This document shows, in pieces, positions 12,840 through 27,467 of a stretch of DNA of 64,000 nt (positions are counted from its first letter, which is position 1; each line of letters begins with the position of its first letter). The DNA comes from Epiperipatus broadwayi (lineage: Eukaryota; Onychophora; Udeonychophora; Euonychophora; Peripatidae). The notes below the pieces were generated by a model. It did no database searches, was not told where the DNA came from, and worked only from the letters and a program-made list of their open reading frames with translations. Position numbers and translations under genes: made by a program. The DNA lies in assembly GCA_028023455.1 (NCBI GenBank), contig JAQFVV010000204.1:1193501-1257500 (forward strand), in the 5' to 3' direction.

Positions 12840-15800
12840 AAACCCATTAGCATTTTTTTGAAAACTTATATAATAAATAAATAAATAAAAATGATGTAAT
12901 AAAGATAATGTATTCATTTGTTGCTTATGAGTTCATAAAAAATTTGAGCACCAAAAATGACAGATTTGTATTATTTTTTTATGGACCTTAAGCATCAAAG
13001 TTTGCGATTCTATTACTGCACGAAAACACTTGGGGAATTAATTATTATAAAAAAATGTCATTAATACAAATACATTCACATGTTCAGTCCCTGTAGGAAT
13101 GGGATACCAATATTTTGCTATGTACAATTCAGGAGATTTCATATGACAATACCATTTTTTGTCTATAGATATTTAATCGATGTTCATTTAGCAATCCAGA
13201 TTAAGTGAAAGATTGATTTTCTGAATTGGATATTACTTAGGAAAAATTTCTAGGCCTATTCATGATGTGAAAAAGAATATAAGATTCATGTAGCCAAGAT
13301 TTAAATCATAGGATATGGGCATACCAGATGAGGAAATACATTAACCATTTTAATTATCAATAATGTCTATTATATTTTTTGAAAATAAATTATTATTTAA
13401 ACATATAATAAAAATTGTTAAATATTTTTATTTATTTATAATGACATTATAAATAACATTCAGAATATAATATATACCTTCATAATATTTTAACATTCTG
13501 CTTTAAAAAAAAAAATCTATAAAGTTTTTCGATAACTTCTTTTTTTTTCTTTAAACATTTTAGAACGTTCAGATTGTAAACTATTATCAGGAAATATCAA
13601 AGTTAATGCCAGCAATTTCAAAATCAGTTTTACAATCCAAAGAAGAGCTCATTTCTAAATGTAAAAATAATATGAATGTACATAAATTTAAAAATTTGTT
13701 ATTTTGTTTATAATTAATTTAAATATTTATTTTGTCTAAAGCTTTAAATTCTATATCACTTCTCTTTCTCTATCCATCTATAAATTGTTGATATGTGCAA
13801 AGTATCTTAAAAAGTGTTTTATTAATAACAGTTAGTTTTGTCCATTCACATATAACAGAATTAACTATCATCCATTTGTTATTTATTTTGATTTCATATC
13901 ATATCTGATGATAAACTCGATGAAACTTGATTTCATGATAGGGGAGAGTTTTAAATAATATGCATGCCATAATCAACAGAATATCTTATAACTTTCTTTT
14001 TTCTTTCAATACATTCTTTTAGAAGCAAATTAATGCAATCTATTTATTTCAGAGTCAACTACTGAACGTTTGATTAATCTATTGTGCTGTAATGCTATAA
14101 TCCACAACTGACAACTAGTTTTTGGAACATGGCCTTTTCCAAGAAGAAACTGTGGATGTTTTACCTATACATTTAGCACATTTTTAAAATTCTTTTTAAA
14201 ATATTAAGCATATAACCTAAATTCAAACATATTTAAGGTTTTGAAAGCAAGTCAAATTTTGATTCAATTATATAGATCTGGAATTAAGCCAGTAAACTGT
14301 GCTTTACTATGTAAGTCATATTCAATGCCTGATTTCATAAGCCATATTTGATTATATTTACTTCACTTTATAGCCAACTTTGTAAGCTTAATTAATTAAT
14401 AGATATTAAAAAGAATAATTAAACTAATAAGATGTCTTGTATTCAAAACATAGTAATGTTTTTGAAATTTTCAGGCTATAATTAAGTTGACTGTGGCCTA
14501 TAGATGTGTAGATGGAAGTAGACTAAAAGTTATCATTATAAAAAAGTCATTGTTTAAAAATAAATTTGAATATGTAAATTATAATCATATCAGAAAGTAT
14601 GTCCACTAAAATAAATAATTGAAATAAAATCCTTGTTTTAACTTCACCTTCGAATGGAACGTTTTAAATTGCGCTTTACACAAAAAAGTGAAGCTTAGTA
14701 TTATTAGAAAAAGAATTATAAGGCTTAGTCCTTTTGGAGAACTTAGGTCTCTGTATTCGTAGTCTATCTTGGGAATGTCAGCTTACATTGAGATTTTAAG
14801 CAAAGCTTAGCAGCAATTTACGCAAAATTTATTCAAAGTTTTCTTTCATATAGACTATTTTCTGGAGATTGCAAAGCACAATGCTTTTAGGTTTATATAA
14901 AATATTGCTCTTGAAAGAATGTATTCATATGAAATATATTTTAGCATAAAATTGTTATATTTCATTATTATAAAAATGACCAATATAGATTTAATTTTTT
15001 ACAACCAAGTCTGTTAAAAAAATCTGACATAATAGTCTTGTAGATAAATTTATTTGAGTTATTCAATTTAAAACATGATATAGTACTTATTCAAGCTGTT
15101 GATTTAAAATAAATAAATCATTATCTGTTCAAATCAGAAAAAAAATGTTGCAAAAAATACTAAAATTTTCAGTTTTATCTATTGATCAGAACTATGCTGT
15201 CCAACCTGTCATTTTTGTGCGCAAACATCGTTTGAACTTCACAACATAAAATTAAATTTATTACTATCACACTGTATATTTATGACTGTTATATGTTATG
15301 TTTGGTTTGTTTAATCTTAAACAAGTAGCAATGAATGCTGTAAAAATACTTTAAAAGATTAATGGAACTGCAAAATATGTAACTTTTACAAATTGACTAA
15401 TATTGATCGTTCGATAGTTCTGGAAAACAAATTTATTTGTTTATGTGGCCTGCTTACATGTAAACAAAATATTAGTGATTATGATTATATAATTTTAAAT
15501 ATAATTTTCAGTGTTTAAATGGATATTGTTATCATGGTAGCAGACCAGCTTGAAAAATAAAAATCTACACCAGACGTGAACTTAATTTAAAAATGTATTC
15601 GATGTAACTTACTATTATTAATAGTTTATAAATTTAAACAAATCAATTTTCAGTCTGGTTAAAACAAATTTCTATGACAATCCCGGACTTGTTATTTGTA
15701 TTTAATAAAACTGAAGAATTTATAACTTTTCTTTCATTATCCCACAATTAATAACTTCGAAAAACTTATTGTTGAAGTTAATATTTAATTAAAATAATAG

Positions 15801-16090
15801 TACAATATTAATTTTTAATAATTTGAGCACAGAATTTGAAAAGCTTTAAATAATTTAACATAACATTCAGTTTAGTTTTTTTCAAGGTTAGTTATGACTT
15901 ATTATTATAATACTGTATTTTTTTGGTAGACTTTTTATCTATCATTCATATATATATTTATTTTTCTCTCAATTTTTTTTCTGTAGTTTTTTAACCACTA
16001 GAGATTACTATAAAAAATTTCTTATAAACATTAAGGACTGTGAATTTTTTTCTGCTCGTCCATAATGCATTTTTAAAATAGCCTATTAGT
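12840..16090. other. AT-rich non-coding stretch
   Basis: No firm feature. A strong acceptor-like TCTATTTATTTCAG at about 14040-14053 is followed by only 18 open codons in one frame and no donor, so it is not called. Confidence 0.45.
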
Positions 16091-16093
16091 TAA

Positions 16094-16262
16094 GACAACT
16101 ATTTAACTCACATTATCACCATCTATTATGCTTGCTCAAACTGTTAAAACAGGCAAAACTCCCCAAATGCCACTCACAGCAAGCCTTCTTGCATCCATTG
16201 ATTATTCTGGCTTGCACTGAGTGGCACTACTGTATGGAGAGTTTTGCCTATTTTAATAACTC
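16094..16262 (+). mobile_element. TIR element family 1, copy A (short)
   Basis: The left arm (GTTAAAACAGGCAAAACTCC at about 16143-16162, with outer sequence from 16094) and the right arm (about 16211-16260, ending GAGAGTTTTGCCTATTTTAA) are inverted. Both carry the family signature GCCACTCA/TGAGTGGCAC and CAAAACTC/GAGTTTTG. The centre shares TTGCATCCATTGATTATTCTGG with the other copies, but most of the interior is deleted. See 40616-40888 and 58524-58736. Confidence 0.75.
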
Positions 16263-16459
16263 CAAACCAAATGTTTAAATAAAGTGTAAAATCATAAATT
16301 TCCACTTTTCCTATACCTACTGTTAAATATTTAGCTGTATCAATTTCATTCTAGGATAGTAATTATATTTTTAGTATCCCTGTTTTCATTAATTAAATGT
16401 TTTCTGGAAAATTCATATGATGCTAGATAAGTACTATTTGTATGAATTTAAATTATAAC

Positions 16460-16735
16460 TGAAGTAGTTCAGCAGTTAATCTTAGTCCTGTCACCATATT
16501 CATTCCAAGCACTCCTGTTTCAAATCCTAAGAATTTGCATAATATTAGTTTTTTAAAGGTAAATTCCAAGTTATTACAAAGACTGAGCCTGATCTGATAA
16601 GATTCCACTCTAGTCATAAAAAAAATTCCATGTATGTGATGGTAATTTGCAAAAGTAAATATTTCATTAGCAGCAGTAAACCTTAGTATTGCTAGGCAAC
16701 AAGGAAAGATTTCTGGGTTTAATTCCTCCAAAAAC
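16460..16735 (+). repeat. Two tRNA-like SINE heads in tandem (tentative)
   Basis: Two stretches each pair an A-box-like with a B-box-like motif: TAGTTCAGCAG (16465-16475) with TGTTTCAAATCCT (16516-16528), and AGCAGCAGTAAACC (about 16670) with GGGTTTAATTCC (about 16717-16728). Both begin CAGCAGTWAAYCTTAGT, suggesting two diverged copies of one head. Neither folds as an intact tRNA. The antisense strand happens to be open for 106 codons, which I take as chance. Confidence 0.35.
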
Positions 16736-16849
16736 CAGGTAAATTTAACATAGATTAAACCAATTCTTAACAATTAACTATGCCACACATCTCTTAAGAT
16801 AATTTTAAATTTATGTAAGCTTTTTCTTAATGACATTTTTAAATCATTA

Positions 16850-18090
16850 AATCCAATCAAAATGGCCACCCTGCAACCACATGATCAAATGGTTGGCATT
16901 AAAAACTATTCTACCATATTGCCAGTTTTATCTCATAAAAAATATATGCCAGCATTTTCAAGAACAATTTCCATGCCAGCAATAGCAAAGATAATTCAAG
17001 TCCATTAATAAGCCAATGTGAAGTTTGAAGTCAACCAATGCAAACATTTAAAACCTAGACTTAAAATCACAAGATTGTAACCCCCCATGGTCTGGATGCC
17101 TGAATGTTGACAACAATTTGTCAAAATTTAATATTACTATGTCAGAATATTTTTCATCATTTAAGACATTTTCTCTTCAAGTCCATCATTATGTCAGCCA
17201 CTGATTCCAACTGCTCTCTATATCACTTCCATCCACCCTCTGGAACTTCAACCAGTTCAAGTGCCTATCATGCATGAACTTATAGCCCCAAGCTTAACAA
17301 ACTATACCCACTTTATCAACTCATTGTTCCAAAGAAGTTTACATGATCACTCCACCAACTTATCTCATATGAACTTTAAATGCCCAGTACATGAATAGTA
17401 AGAATTAGATTTGACACCTATAGTGTTCATCCACTAACTAATAACCACAAATTATGTAAGGCGATATACCACCCATGTTCTCTAAATGTATTAACAAATA
17501 TCACCATGTGCTTTCATGTATTTATCTCATAATGCTTTTGTAAAATTTATGTAAACCTAATTTGAAATATGTATTTTGTTATGCAACAATTATTATTCTT
17601 CCAACTATTGTAAATCACCTTTTTTATCAGAAGCAAAATGTAAATCCTCATTGCGTTTGTAATCTCATGTATCAAATTGTATCTAAGTATTCATGTTTTT
17701 CATATGCAGCAATAAGACAGTCATGAAAATCATAATCCTTCCTTCCAAATAGATGCAATTTATATGCAATCATATATTAATCTAACACCAACTCTAACCC
17801 CACACACCATTTATATTTTTCCTCATACTATCATGTGCTTCCATGTATTTTTCTCAAGATCACATTTAAAAAATCTGTGTAAATGTAATTTGATCCATGT
17901 ATCTTGTTATGTAATGATCATTCTTCTTTCAGTTATTGTAATTCATGTTTTCTTTTTCTATCACAAGCAAGATTATAAACACTTTTTGCATATGTAATAT
18001 CATGTGTCAAATTGAATCTAAAACCTCATGTTTTCACTTACAACTTATGTAAGAATGTTTTGAGTCTCAATAAACTTTACCTTTGAAATA
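16850..18090 (+). mobile_element. C-rich repeat with AATAAA terminus and internal duplication
   Basis: The plus strand changes to a C-rich, G-poor composition here and returns to background near 18100. Inside are two diverged copies of about 200 bp (17501-17700 and 17828-18036; shared CATGTGCTTYCATGTATTT and TCAAATTG), about 330 bp apart. The element ends with AATAAA at 18069-18074 followed by CTTTACCTTTGAAA. The repeat at 28.7-29.5 kb ends in the same way (AATAAA, GGTTACCGTTGAAA). This suggests the 3' region of a non-LTR retrotransposon or a SINE using its 3' end; no coding sequence is seen. Confidence 0.5.
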
Positions 18091-18238
18091 TAACTGAAAT
18101 AAAAGCATGTTGATTTTTTTAAAATCATGTTAGCCTTTAATATGTCTTAGAAAAAATATTAATAACTCATAAATATTGATACTTCTACCTACAATAATTA
18201 TATTATAAAAGATACTACTGATGTGATGTAATGTACTG

Positions 18239-21080
18239 TGGCTTCTCCTTTATTGAAGTCAAAAATCTCTCAGCTACTATGCCTTGAGAAACCTGTTAGC
18301 TATCTTACCTTCTTTTTCCATTCTCCACTCTGTTTTTACCATATTCTTCTCTATCCTGTTCCATCCTTTTTCCACAACATAATCTTTGTTAACTCTATGG
18401 CCTTTATCTTTAAATGCCACTTATCTTTTTCCAAGTCCAGCATAACCACCAAGATCCCACTTTCTGTATAATCACTTTGTTATATTTATTCTTCCACAAC
18501 TTTATTATTTGCACCCTTTCTGCTTTTAGACATTTACATTCAATTACCAGATACCTAATATTTTTTATGCCTTCCTTACATAACTTGCTGACTATATCAT
18601 CCATATTTTCCCATTTATATGCATACTACCTTGTTGATAAAGATCTTGTTGGAGCCTTAAACTGTAAAATACTCTCCTTGCTATAATTATACATTAATTT
18701 GCACCCAATATTTTGTTTACTTTTATATATATTTAAACTCATTTTATTCTCCATACTAGTTCTCCAACTCCCTATTTTTTATTAAAGCATCTATTCTTTT
18801 ATCACATTTCATGCTACTATAACACTCAGCAATTCTCCTAACACAGTTATCACACTTTTTATGTAAGTATTCTAATGTAAAGCCTATATCCAAATCTTCT
18901 GCAGACCATACTACCTTTCTCACCTATCTTGGTGCCTGTCCTTTACTCATAACACAATTAAAAACTATTTTGGCTATTGTCTTATTATCTATAAATTGCA
19001 ATCTATAGAACATTTTTAATTTGCTTTTTACTTTTCTCATATAAAAACTTGTCTATCCCATTTCTTCCTACTTCTATTTGCACTTTTTTTAAACAATCTA
19101 AGAATCTTACTTATACATAACACATCATTACCATAAGTTAACCCTGCTACTGACACTTCCTTCCATACAAGTCTAGCTACATCATATTTATTACATGAAA
19201 ACACTGTTAATTTCTTTATTAATCATTTTCTCTTCTTTTCTTTATTTATCAATTTTTTTATCACATTCAGCTAAGCAGTTTCTCTGCTTACTTAAGACAA
19301 TTACCAAATAGTTATACCTATTCACCACAGTTATCTTTATATCCCCCAATAAAAATTCTGTCTCTTCTCTTTTCCTAGCATTTATCATCATTACTTTTGA
19401 TTTTCCTTCACTAAATTTAATCTCCATCTCTTTACCGACCCTTCTGCATGTCTTCAATATAACTTCCATATCTTCTCTGTTTTCTGCACACAAGAAGACA
19501 TCATTCACAATTAAAAGACCCACTAATGTGTATATTCCCTTGCCACCTATTAATAGTATCTCTACCCCTCTTCCTAATCTTTCTATTGCTCTCTCCATTT
19601 CTCTCAAATATAACAAAAACAAAATAGCTGACATAGGACATCCTTGCTTAATCCCACCCCATTTTTAACTTTAACAGATTCTATATTTTCTAATTAATAT
19701 GTATTTTAATACAATCTCTTAATAAAATCCACTAAAGCTCCATCCATTCCAAAATTTCCTAAACTTACCCATAATCTATTTCTATTTACTCTATCATATG
19801 CCTTTTTATATCTATAAAAACTATATATAATTATCTATCTGTATTTCTACTCATAAGTTGTATAAGCTGTATAACTACAAATAAACTATATCAAATAGGT
19901 ATATGACCAAAAACCTCTTTGCATTTTACTCACTATATTATTTTTTCATCACTTTTGTGATCTTTCCAGCCACCATATATGCAAAAACTTTTCATAACAT
20001 TAACATTACCACTATCAATCTATAATTGCTTCACTTTCTCTGATCCTTACCCTTTTCTTTAAATAGTAGCCTTATTTTTGTATTATTTCAAGTGACTGGA
20101 AATTCTCTTTTCTGTGCCATCTTATTAAAACATGATAAAAAGATAAGTTTGCCCTATTTCCTAAATTCATTAGCATCTCTGCTGCCTATCCATCTAAACC
20201 TTTTGCCTTTCCACTTCTCAATTTCTTCCACACCTCATTCAATTCATTTTCTGCAAATATAATATTTCCATTACTATATGATTTCATGTCTGTTATCACT
20301 CTGTCCTTCACATCCAACATCTTTTCTAAATCCATTACATACTTATTTAAGATTGTCTCTAATTCTTCTCTAGAGCTACACTCTATTCCCTCATCATCTA
20401 GAAATACTATTTCTTTCTGCCTAGATTCCTTTTTAATGTATTTCTAAAGTGTTTTACTCCCATCTGTTCTACTTTTATCAATATTCTCCAAGGGAATTTA
20501 CTATTTAATTTCATTCTCTCTATATAATTATCTATTTTAGTCAACTTTTTTTAAAAATATTTTTCCCATTTAACATTAACATCATTTTCACTTTCTTTGT
20601 TTTTAATAGCACACTTACATTCTCTGAATGCTTTTCCCCTCTCTATTATACTTTTATTAACTCTCGCTTTTATATTCCTTTTATTCTTCTGAATATTCTC
20701 ACCTAAAACCTTATTTGTCACTACTTTACCACACTAGTCTTTATATTTATCCCAAACCAACACTTTCATGATTTCTTCAACTTTTATTTTATATTTTTCT
20801 AACATATTCTTATCATTCATTTTCAATCCACATCCTTTACTATTTTTTCTACTTTTATTACTAGTTTCCGTCATATTACTAACCATTTCTATTATAAAAA
20901 AAAATTATGATCACTATTACATACTCTCTCTTCATTATCAAACACTTTAATTTTCCATACTTTATTCATTCCTTCTTTCTTTACTAATACATAATCTATT
21001 GTGTGGAATATATTATTCCTAGACCATGTGTATTGTCCCTCATAAATATTTAATAAATTTTCAATGCTTAAATTCACTCT
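18239..21080 (-). pseudogene. Degenerate LINE ORF2 (endonuclease, RT, zinc-binding tail)
   Basis: Minus-strand fragments occur in the order expected of a LINE ORF2. Near 20892-21077 is an endonuclease tail (YTWSRNNIFHTIDYVLV, then SDHNFF). Near 20160-20230 is the RT entry region (LNEVWKKLRSGKAKGLDG). In 19242-19634 is the RT core (MSAILFLLYLREMERAIERL) with the catalytic box reading IVND instead of F/YADD. In 18410-18604 is the C-terminal segment (GIKNIRYLVIECKCLKAER). Many stops and frameshifts separate them, so the copy is dead. The catalytic aspartate pair is lost. It abuts the plus-strand C-rich repeat at 16850-18090 tail to tail. The family resembles the endonuclease-RT proteins common in invertebrate genomes; the exact clade is not assigned. 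Confidence 0.85.
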
Positions 21081-21109
21081 CTGACAAAAATTATTCGATT
21101 ATATTGTAA

Positions 21110-21700
21110 AATATCGCCCCCTAGTGAGAGAACGGTTTTTTTGTCTTCAAAATATGATATATCTGACTTTTTATTAATAATAAAAATACAACTGAACCTT
21201 TCTAATAAAAATTGTTTAAAAGTTAATATTTTATGAAAATGTCCAAATATTAATAATCTCTAACAGAGTTAGTTTTTAGTTTTATTAAAAAAACTATATA
21301 TTCCATAATATTTTTTAAAAAGTTTTAGAATATATCAGAAGAATCGATATATTCTAGCATAAATATTTTCACCAAAAACCATAGTAAGTAAAATTCAATA
21401 TATATATTAAAATAGTTAAAACTAATAATAAATTCTTTTATTCATATTCAGTAATAAAGAAGAACTGATCTATAGGAATTTTATTCAAAATGAACTCATT
21501 ATCATTTGATATTATTTAATCAAATTCATTTTAATCTATCACATTCATTCATTTTCTTTTCACTTTGATCTAACTTTATGATAATAGAAATTAATTAAAT
21601 TTTTTATACAATTTATTTTTATCTCTGAAAGGTATCAAAATTTTAATAACAATTCACCTTTGATATTAATTTATATTATTAATAAATTATAGAAAAAAAT
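21110..21700. other. AT-rich non-coding stretch
   Basis: No feature beyond a short GC-richer piece (ATCGCCCCCTAGTGAGAG near 21113-21130) that looks like the edge of a repeat. Confidence 0.4.
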
Positions 21701-21701
21701 T

Positions 21702-22088
<387 letters not shown>

Positions 22089-23996
22089 TAGTTAAAGAAG
22101 TAGGTTGGTAGATAAATAAATAATTAATTAAGTAGGTATATATATATTATTGATGGATAAGAAGTGGGAAAACTGGTACATAAGAAAATAGATAAGTTGA
22201 TAGATGGATAAAAATGATAAAAACTGTTAGTTTGAAGTTTATACAGAAACAAAAATACTAGTTGATTTTTTTTGCATAAAATTGAATTAAAAATATTTAA
22301 TAAATCTTGATTTTATAAATTCCAGTGAAAGTTACTTTTATGTTTTACATAATTTTCAATATATATATTATAACCTACACTTCCAACACCACTCATATAC
22401 ATGACATGAGCGAAATGCCCAGGCGCCAGTTCTATTAATAAATAGAACAATAGAACAAAATATATAATACAAAATTATTACTGAGACTCTATATTTAAGT
22501 TTATGTTCAGCTCAGCTCAGTGGGAGGCTATAGGCAGTTCATAAGATATATGATAATAAATGAATAAAAGAAGAAATATTACAAAACATTTAACACAATG
22601 TAAATTCCTTTGTTAATTAATTATATGATAAAAAATCATTATGTTTATTTAGTACAGTCCATTAAAATATACTTTAAACTTAATTTCTTCCTTCATCCAA
22701 GTATAACATATATCAGCTTGCTATAATTATATTCCTAAACAATTCTATGACATGGCATATCATAATCTAAACATCTACTTTAATGCCAATCAAGAAATAA
22801 ACAATAAGATCTCAGGGAATTTTAACAAAGACAGTTGAATTAAATAAACTACATTGGCCCATAAATTATAATTCTAAAGTATGATAAAAATGTAATGAAA
22901 CAAATTGTCTAAAATATTTTACTGTGTTTCAATAATAAGATAATGAAGAGATAGGGTATTTTAATCTCATATCATCATCTAACAAATATACTGACTTGGC
23001 AACCTTTCTAATACGTTTATCAAGTGGCAAGTGTTCTTTATAATGTTTGGATTAAGAAAAAACAATATTGTCAGACACCAGCAGATTTAGTATTATAACC
23101 CTAAAATAATATATCTATTTTGTAATAGATTTATGAAATGTGGACATGTGGAAATGGAAATACGAATGTACATAAGAATCACTCAAGACACAGTTTTTTA
23201 AGATTTTAAATAACTAAAACAAATCATTTATTACAATAAAATAAACTTGGTTTAACATGATATTAACAAATGGACTATTTGTCTTACAGATTTTTAAATT
23301 ATCAAATAAGCTTTGAGCATCAGTTTGGGATTATCCCTACTATCAAAGCAAATTAATAACAAAACTTAAATATCCTGACTTTGAACACATGCTTTGCCTA
23401 CATGTTTCATCTACATGACAATAAATAAATAACATGTTATATTATTAGCACAAAAAAAATACTTTTGAGAGGATATTACTCTTGATTAACAAAATAAATC
23501 AAATTAATTATATTTGGCTCTCAACAAAGCAAATTTCTTTAATTGACTAAATAATCACTTTTAATTACTTATAACTTTCATGCATAGCAACAAAATCATG
23601 TTTATTCTGATGATTTGATGATTTATAACCTTTATTTAAATAAATACACTGTATTTTAGAATATTTATTTCCCGTTTTAATCTCAATACTTTATATTTCT
23701 ATTTAAATGAATGTAATGTATTTCAAAAGCATTTATTTCTCATTTTAATTTCAATAATTCTATACTTTATATAGGCAATATTATTTATATTACATGTGTG
23801 TGTGCACATTCAAGCAGAAATAATATAAAACAATCTTTTCTATAAACTCTCCATTCATTAAAAAAATATCATACAATTATTTTATTTCGGACAATGTTGT
23901 AATTCATCAATGAAATATGACACTAATACTACATTAAGAATTAATCTAACAATTTATCTAGCCACATATTAATTAACACAAAGCTATATTTTCATG

Positions 23997-23998
<2 letters not shown>
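22089..23998. other. AT-rich non-coding stretch
   Basis: No supportable gene. A GC-richer spot at about 22410-22430 (GCCCAGGCGCCAG) and another near 22509-22530 (CAGCTCAGCTCAGTGGGAGG) stand out, but neither resolves into a known element. Confidence 0.4.

Positions 23999-23999
<1 letters not shown>

Positions 24000-24038
<39 letters not shown>
24000..24038. repeat. (TA)n microsatellite
   Basis: About 19 TA units immediately upstream of the 113-bp tandem repeat. Confidence 0.95.
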
Positions 24039-24039
<1 letters not shown>

Positions 24040-24090
24040 TATACGTTATAAGGGAAATGTACATGAGGAGCAGATAAATTCCTACTGAAC

Positions 24091-24310
24091 ACTTCTACAA
24101 TAATTCATCTGATTCTAAATATACTTTTGGTGGGGACTTTTTCCTCATCACCAGAATCTAAGAAAAAAAACATCACATAACTTCCTAAGCATCATTTAAT
24201 CATACTTCAACAATAACTCATCTACTTCTAAATACATTATTGGTGGGGACTTATTCCTCATCACCAGGGCCCTAAGAAAACATCACTTCAAAATATCATT
24301 TAATCATACA
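24091..24310. repeat. 113-bp tandem duplication
   Basis: Two diverged copies (24091-24203 and 24204-24310) share ACTTCWACAATAAYTCATCT, TTGGTGGGGACTT, TCCTCATCACCAG and AACATCAC. They sit next to a TA microsatellite. No coding potential. Confidence 0.85.
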
Positions 24311-27020
24311 CATATAATATCAACTAGTCTCTACTCATGGAAAATTATTAACATAGACTAAATAAGCAAATCTTTTATCCCTCCAGACATTATAACGCAA
24401 TCAGATTTCTTTCCATTCTCATAGCTTTTCTAAATATTGAACATTATAAATACATGCTGGCAGATAAATACATACAGATAACATACCAATCCATTCAACT
24501 CAGTAGAATACGACAACATCCGAAATTTAAACAAAATGTTCATAAACTAAACATTATCAAACATATGTCCCAATTGTGCAAAACAAACACACCCGTGAAC
24601 AAAAATATATATAAAATTAACTCTAAATTACACACTATGCAGGCAACATGCTAATTAAATATTGCATTAAGGTATAACTTTTAATTCAAAATAAACTTTA
24701 GGTTACTTTTAAAATTTAATATTTATAATTATTATGAATGAACTTTCTTTCATATCTTGCAAACTATTTCTATTATACGTTCGTTGATTCAAAAAAAAAA
24801 ATTCTCACTTTGAGATAATAAAGTATGCAAAATAAATATAAACCTCTCTAATAATATATTTTTAAAAAAATATTTCTTTCTTTAACCTTTGTAAAAGAAC
24901 AATAAGACCTATTTGAACACAATCAATTTTTTCCAGCGTATTCCTCATTTAGATACGCTTCAGAGACAGTCTTGAAGATCAAAATAACCCAAATTATAAA
25001 TAAACATAATAATAAATACGCCTATCTACCTATCATACACATTAATTATGATAAGCAATAAAAAAAATAAAGAAACAAAGGTTATTAGTTTTGTAACTTA
25101 AAATAAAAGTTCACTTGCAAAGCTCGGTTCCAGGTTTATGAAACAATATGAGACACATTCCAAACTGAATTTAAATTAAAATAAACTGCTGTAGGATAAC
25201 CAAACAAATATGATCATGTTTAAATAGGACTCACCATCTTCAATGTTCATAACAAAGTTATTTAAGTTACTGTATCATACATAAGCAATCAATTTGTCTT
25301 CTATTATGATGAGAATATAATAAATTCTTAACTATTGTTGGACAGGAATTATCTCACTTATTCCATTGTAGTTCTAAATTAAATATGTAATTATTTTAGT
25401 AGTTTCTTGAATAGCTTTTAACACTTTATAATTTATTATATGCATGGTTTATTCTTAAATATTGTCCATTAAGATACCATGTTTCCTTAGTAATTCTTCA
25501 ATTAATAATATTTTGTTTTATTTCCATCTTTATTGAGGAAAACAAAAATTACCCACATTTTTATCCTTCCATTTGATTTAAGCAAATACTTAATTTGAAG
25601 TAGCTCACATTTTATTTCCTTCATTTCAAATACATATTATTTCCAGAAATACCAGACAAACAAATACTGTCATCTCTTTATGATGAATTTAAACATGGCA
25701 TGATTTATCAAAATATGCATATCCTTAATTTTATGTTTAATTCTCACAAAAACATAACACGGAAAATATTGAAGAATTAAAATATATTCTGTAAAATAGT
25801 TCTGCATGCATTTTCCAGATATATTAAAGAACACACATTGGTTAATGATACAACAATAATATTCATGCAATTTATTCCTATTTAAAATAACAACTAAGTG
25901 AAGTAATGTAGACTGGACGTTATTAACATACATTTTTAAAAGAGCAATAGTTACGAAGAGGTTAATTCAAAATGTTTAAATTAAGGAGAATAAAGTGAAC
26001 TGAGTACCTTTTTAAAATTTACAACCGCATTCTGAAATTAACTTGTCCCATAATAAATTTCTTGGGATCCTTTCGAAATTTTACTCCAAAGTCTTTTTAA
26101 AATCAATTTGACTTCAGCAACTCGTTTTACATTCACAAAAATGAGCCACTGTTTTTTGGCTACAATTACATTACATAAAAAAACAAATTCTTCACTGGAG
26201 ATCTTTGTTAAATAGCTCTCTTTAGCAAAGTTCATTTCCTTCCACAAGGTTACTCCCAAGCTCCTCTTCTATCTCAGCTAATTACATATTCAAAAAAAAT
26301 CTTTTTAAAAAAACAAAAAATCACTTTGATTTTTAGAATTAAAATCAAGATAAAAATAATAATAAAATAAATAGCTTTTACAAACTTGAAAGAAAAATGA
26401 ATATTAATTAACTATTAAATAAAAATGATTAATAATTTATTTAATTTGTAAAATAATCTATTGATTCAACTATCTATTAATCATTGGAAAGAAATATATA
26501 TTTGTTAAATTATTTAAGATAATTACTGTAATTTAAATGTTTTTATTATACATGTACTATTGTTTGCCATTATTAAAAGATGAAAATGAAATGAAAATGA
26601 TGCAGAGTCCTACATGCATGCACATGTACTACACCCTAAATATTAAACTATCTTAACTAAATATAATTGAAATGGCTATTAATTGTTGACAAAAAGATAA
26701 GTATTAATGAATAAAGGATTTTTAAACCATTCAACCAAATATTACACTAACATAAAATAACTTTGCATCCTTCTGACAAAATGTATTAATTTCATTAATA
26801 AATAGCCCCTCTTCTTTACATTAAATACCTCATTAACCACACTAATAATAATGAACACCTATCGAGTGGTCAATAAACTGCATAAGCAACCCATATCTAA
26901 GCTTTAAACAATCTCCAGCAAAAAATTTTAAATTTCTAAGGCTATTTCTTTTTTTTTAATATAATATAACTATTCATTTAAGATACAAAGTATCTTAAAC
27001 TCTTGTGCCCATTCAGATGG

Positions 27021-27022
<2 letters not shown>
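24311..27022. other. AT-rich non-coding stretch
   Basis: No supportable gene. A minus-strand open frame of 73 codons at 26038-26259 and a donor-like GAAGATG/GTGAGTCC on the minus strand near 25230 were examined and not called. Confidence 0.4.
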
Positions 27023-27097
<75 letters not shown>

Positions 27098-27391
27098 GCT
27101 CAATGCAGAATATTTAGGTTTTTCAATCATATCTTTATTAAGAAATATTAAGAGAAAAATCAATATTAACTAGTCTTTTCAAATACTAGATGGGTTTCAG
27201 GTTTTTGTTTATGTTTTATTCTCTATCTAAGTAATATATTTTTATTAATTATTTGATAGCTGACTTTAAGTCAATTACCTATAAAAAATTATATACTTAT
27301 CTAAATTTTAAAAAAAAGTTTTATAGTTTTACAAGGATATTTCCAATGTCATAGGGATGAGAAGTAATACAATAACCATTATGAAATGCAG

Positions 27392-27466
<75 letters not shown>
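27023..27466. repeat. Two long TA arrays
   Basis: (TA)n arrays at 27023-27095 (with one TTAT break at its centre) and at 27393-27466, separated by about 300 bp of plain AT-rich sequence. Confidence 0.95.

Positions 27467-27467
<1 letters not shown>

Noticed and set aside
14054-14112. Short open stretch after TCTATTTATTTCAG
   Set aside because: Eighteen codons in one frame only and no donor; acceptor-like motifs are common in T-rich DNA.
16453-16773. 106-codon minus-strand frame
   Set aside because: It overlaps SINE-like heads on the other strand and has no domain, start context or splice sites.
25225-25262. Minus-strand start-exon-like ATGAACATTGAAGATG before GTGAGTCC
   Set aside because: Good donor, but weak start context, no promoter evidence and no next exon identified.
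26038-26259. 73-codon minus-strand frame (NFAKESYLTKISSEEF)
   Set aside because: Composition is plausible for a protein, but there is no recognisable family and no convincing acceptor; it may be a gene fragment.
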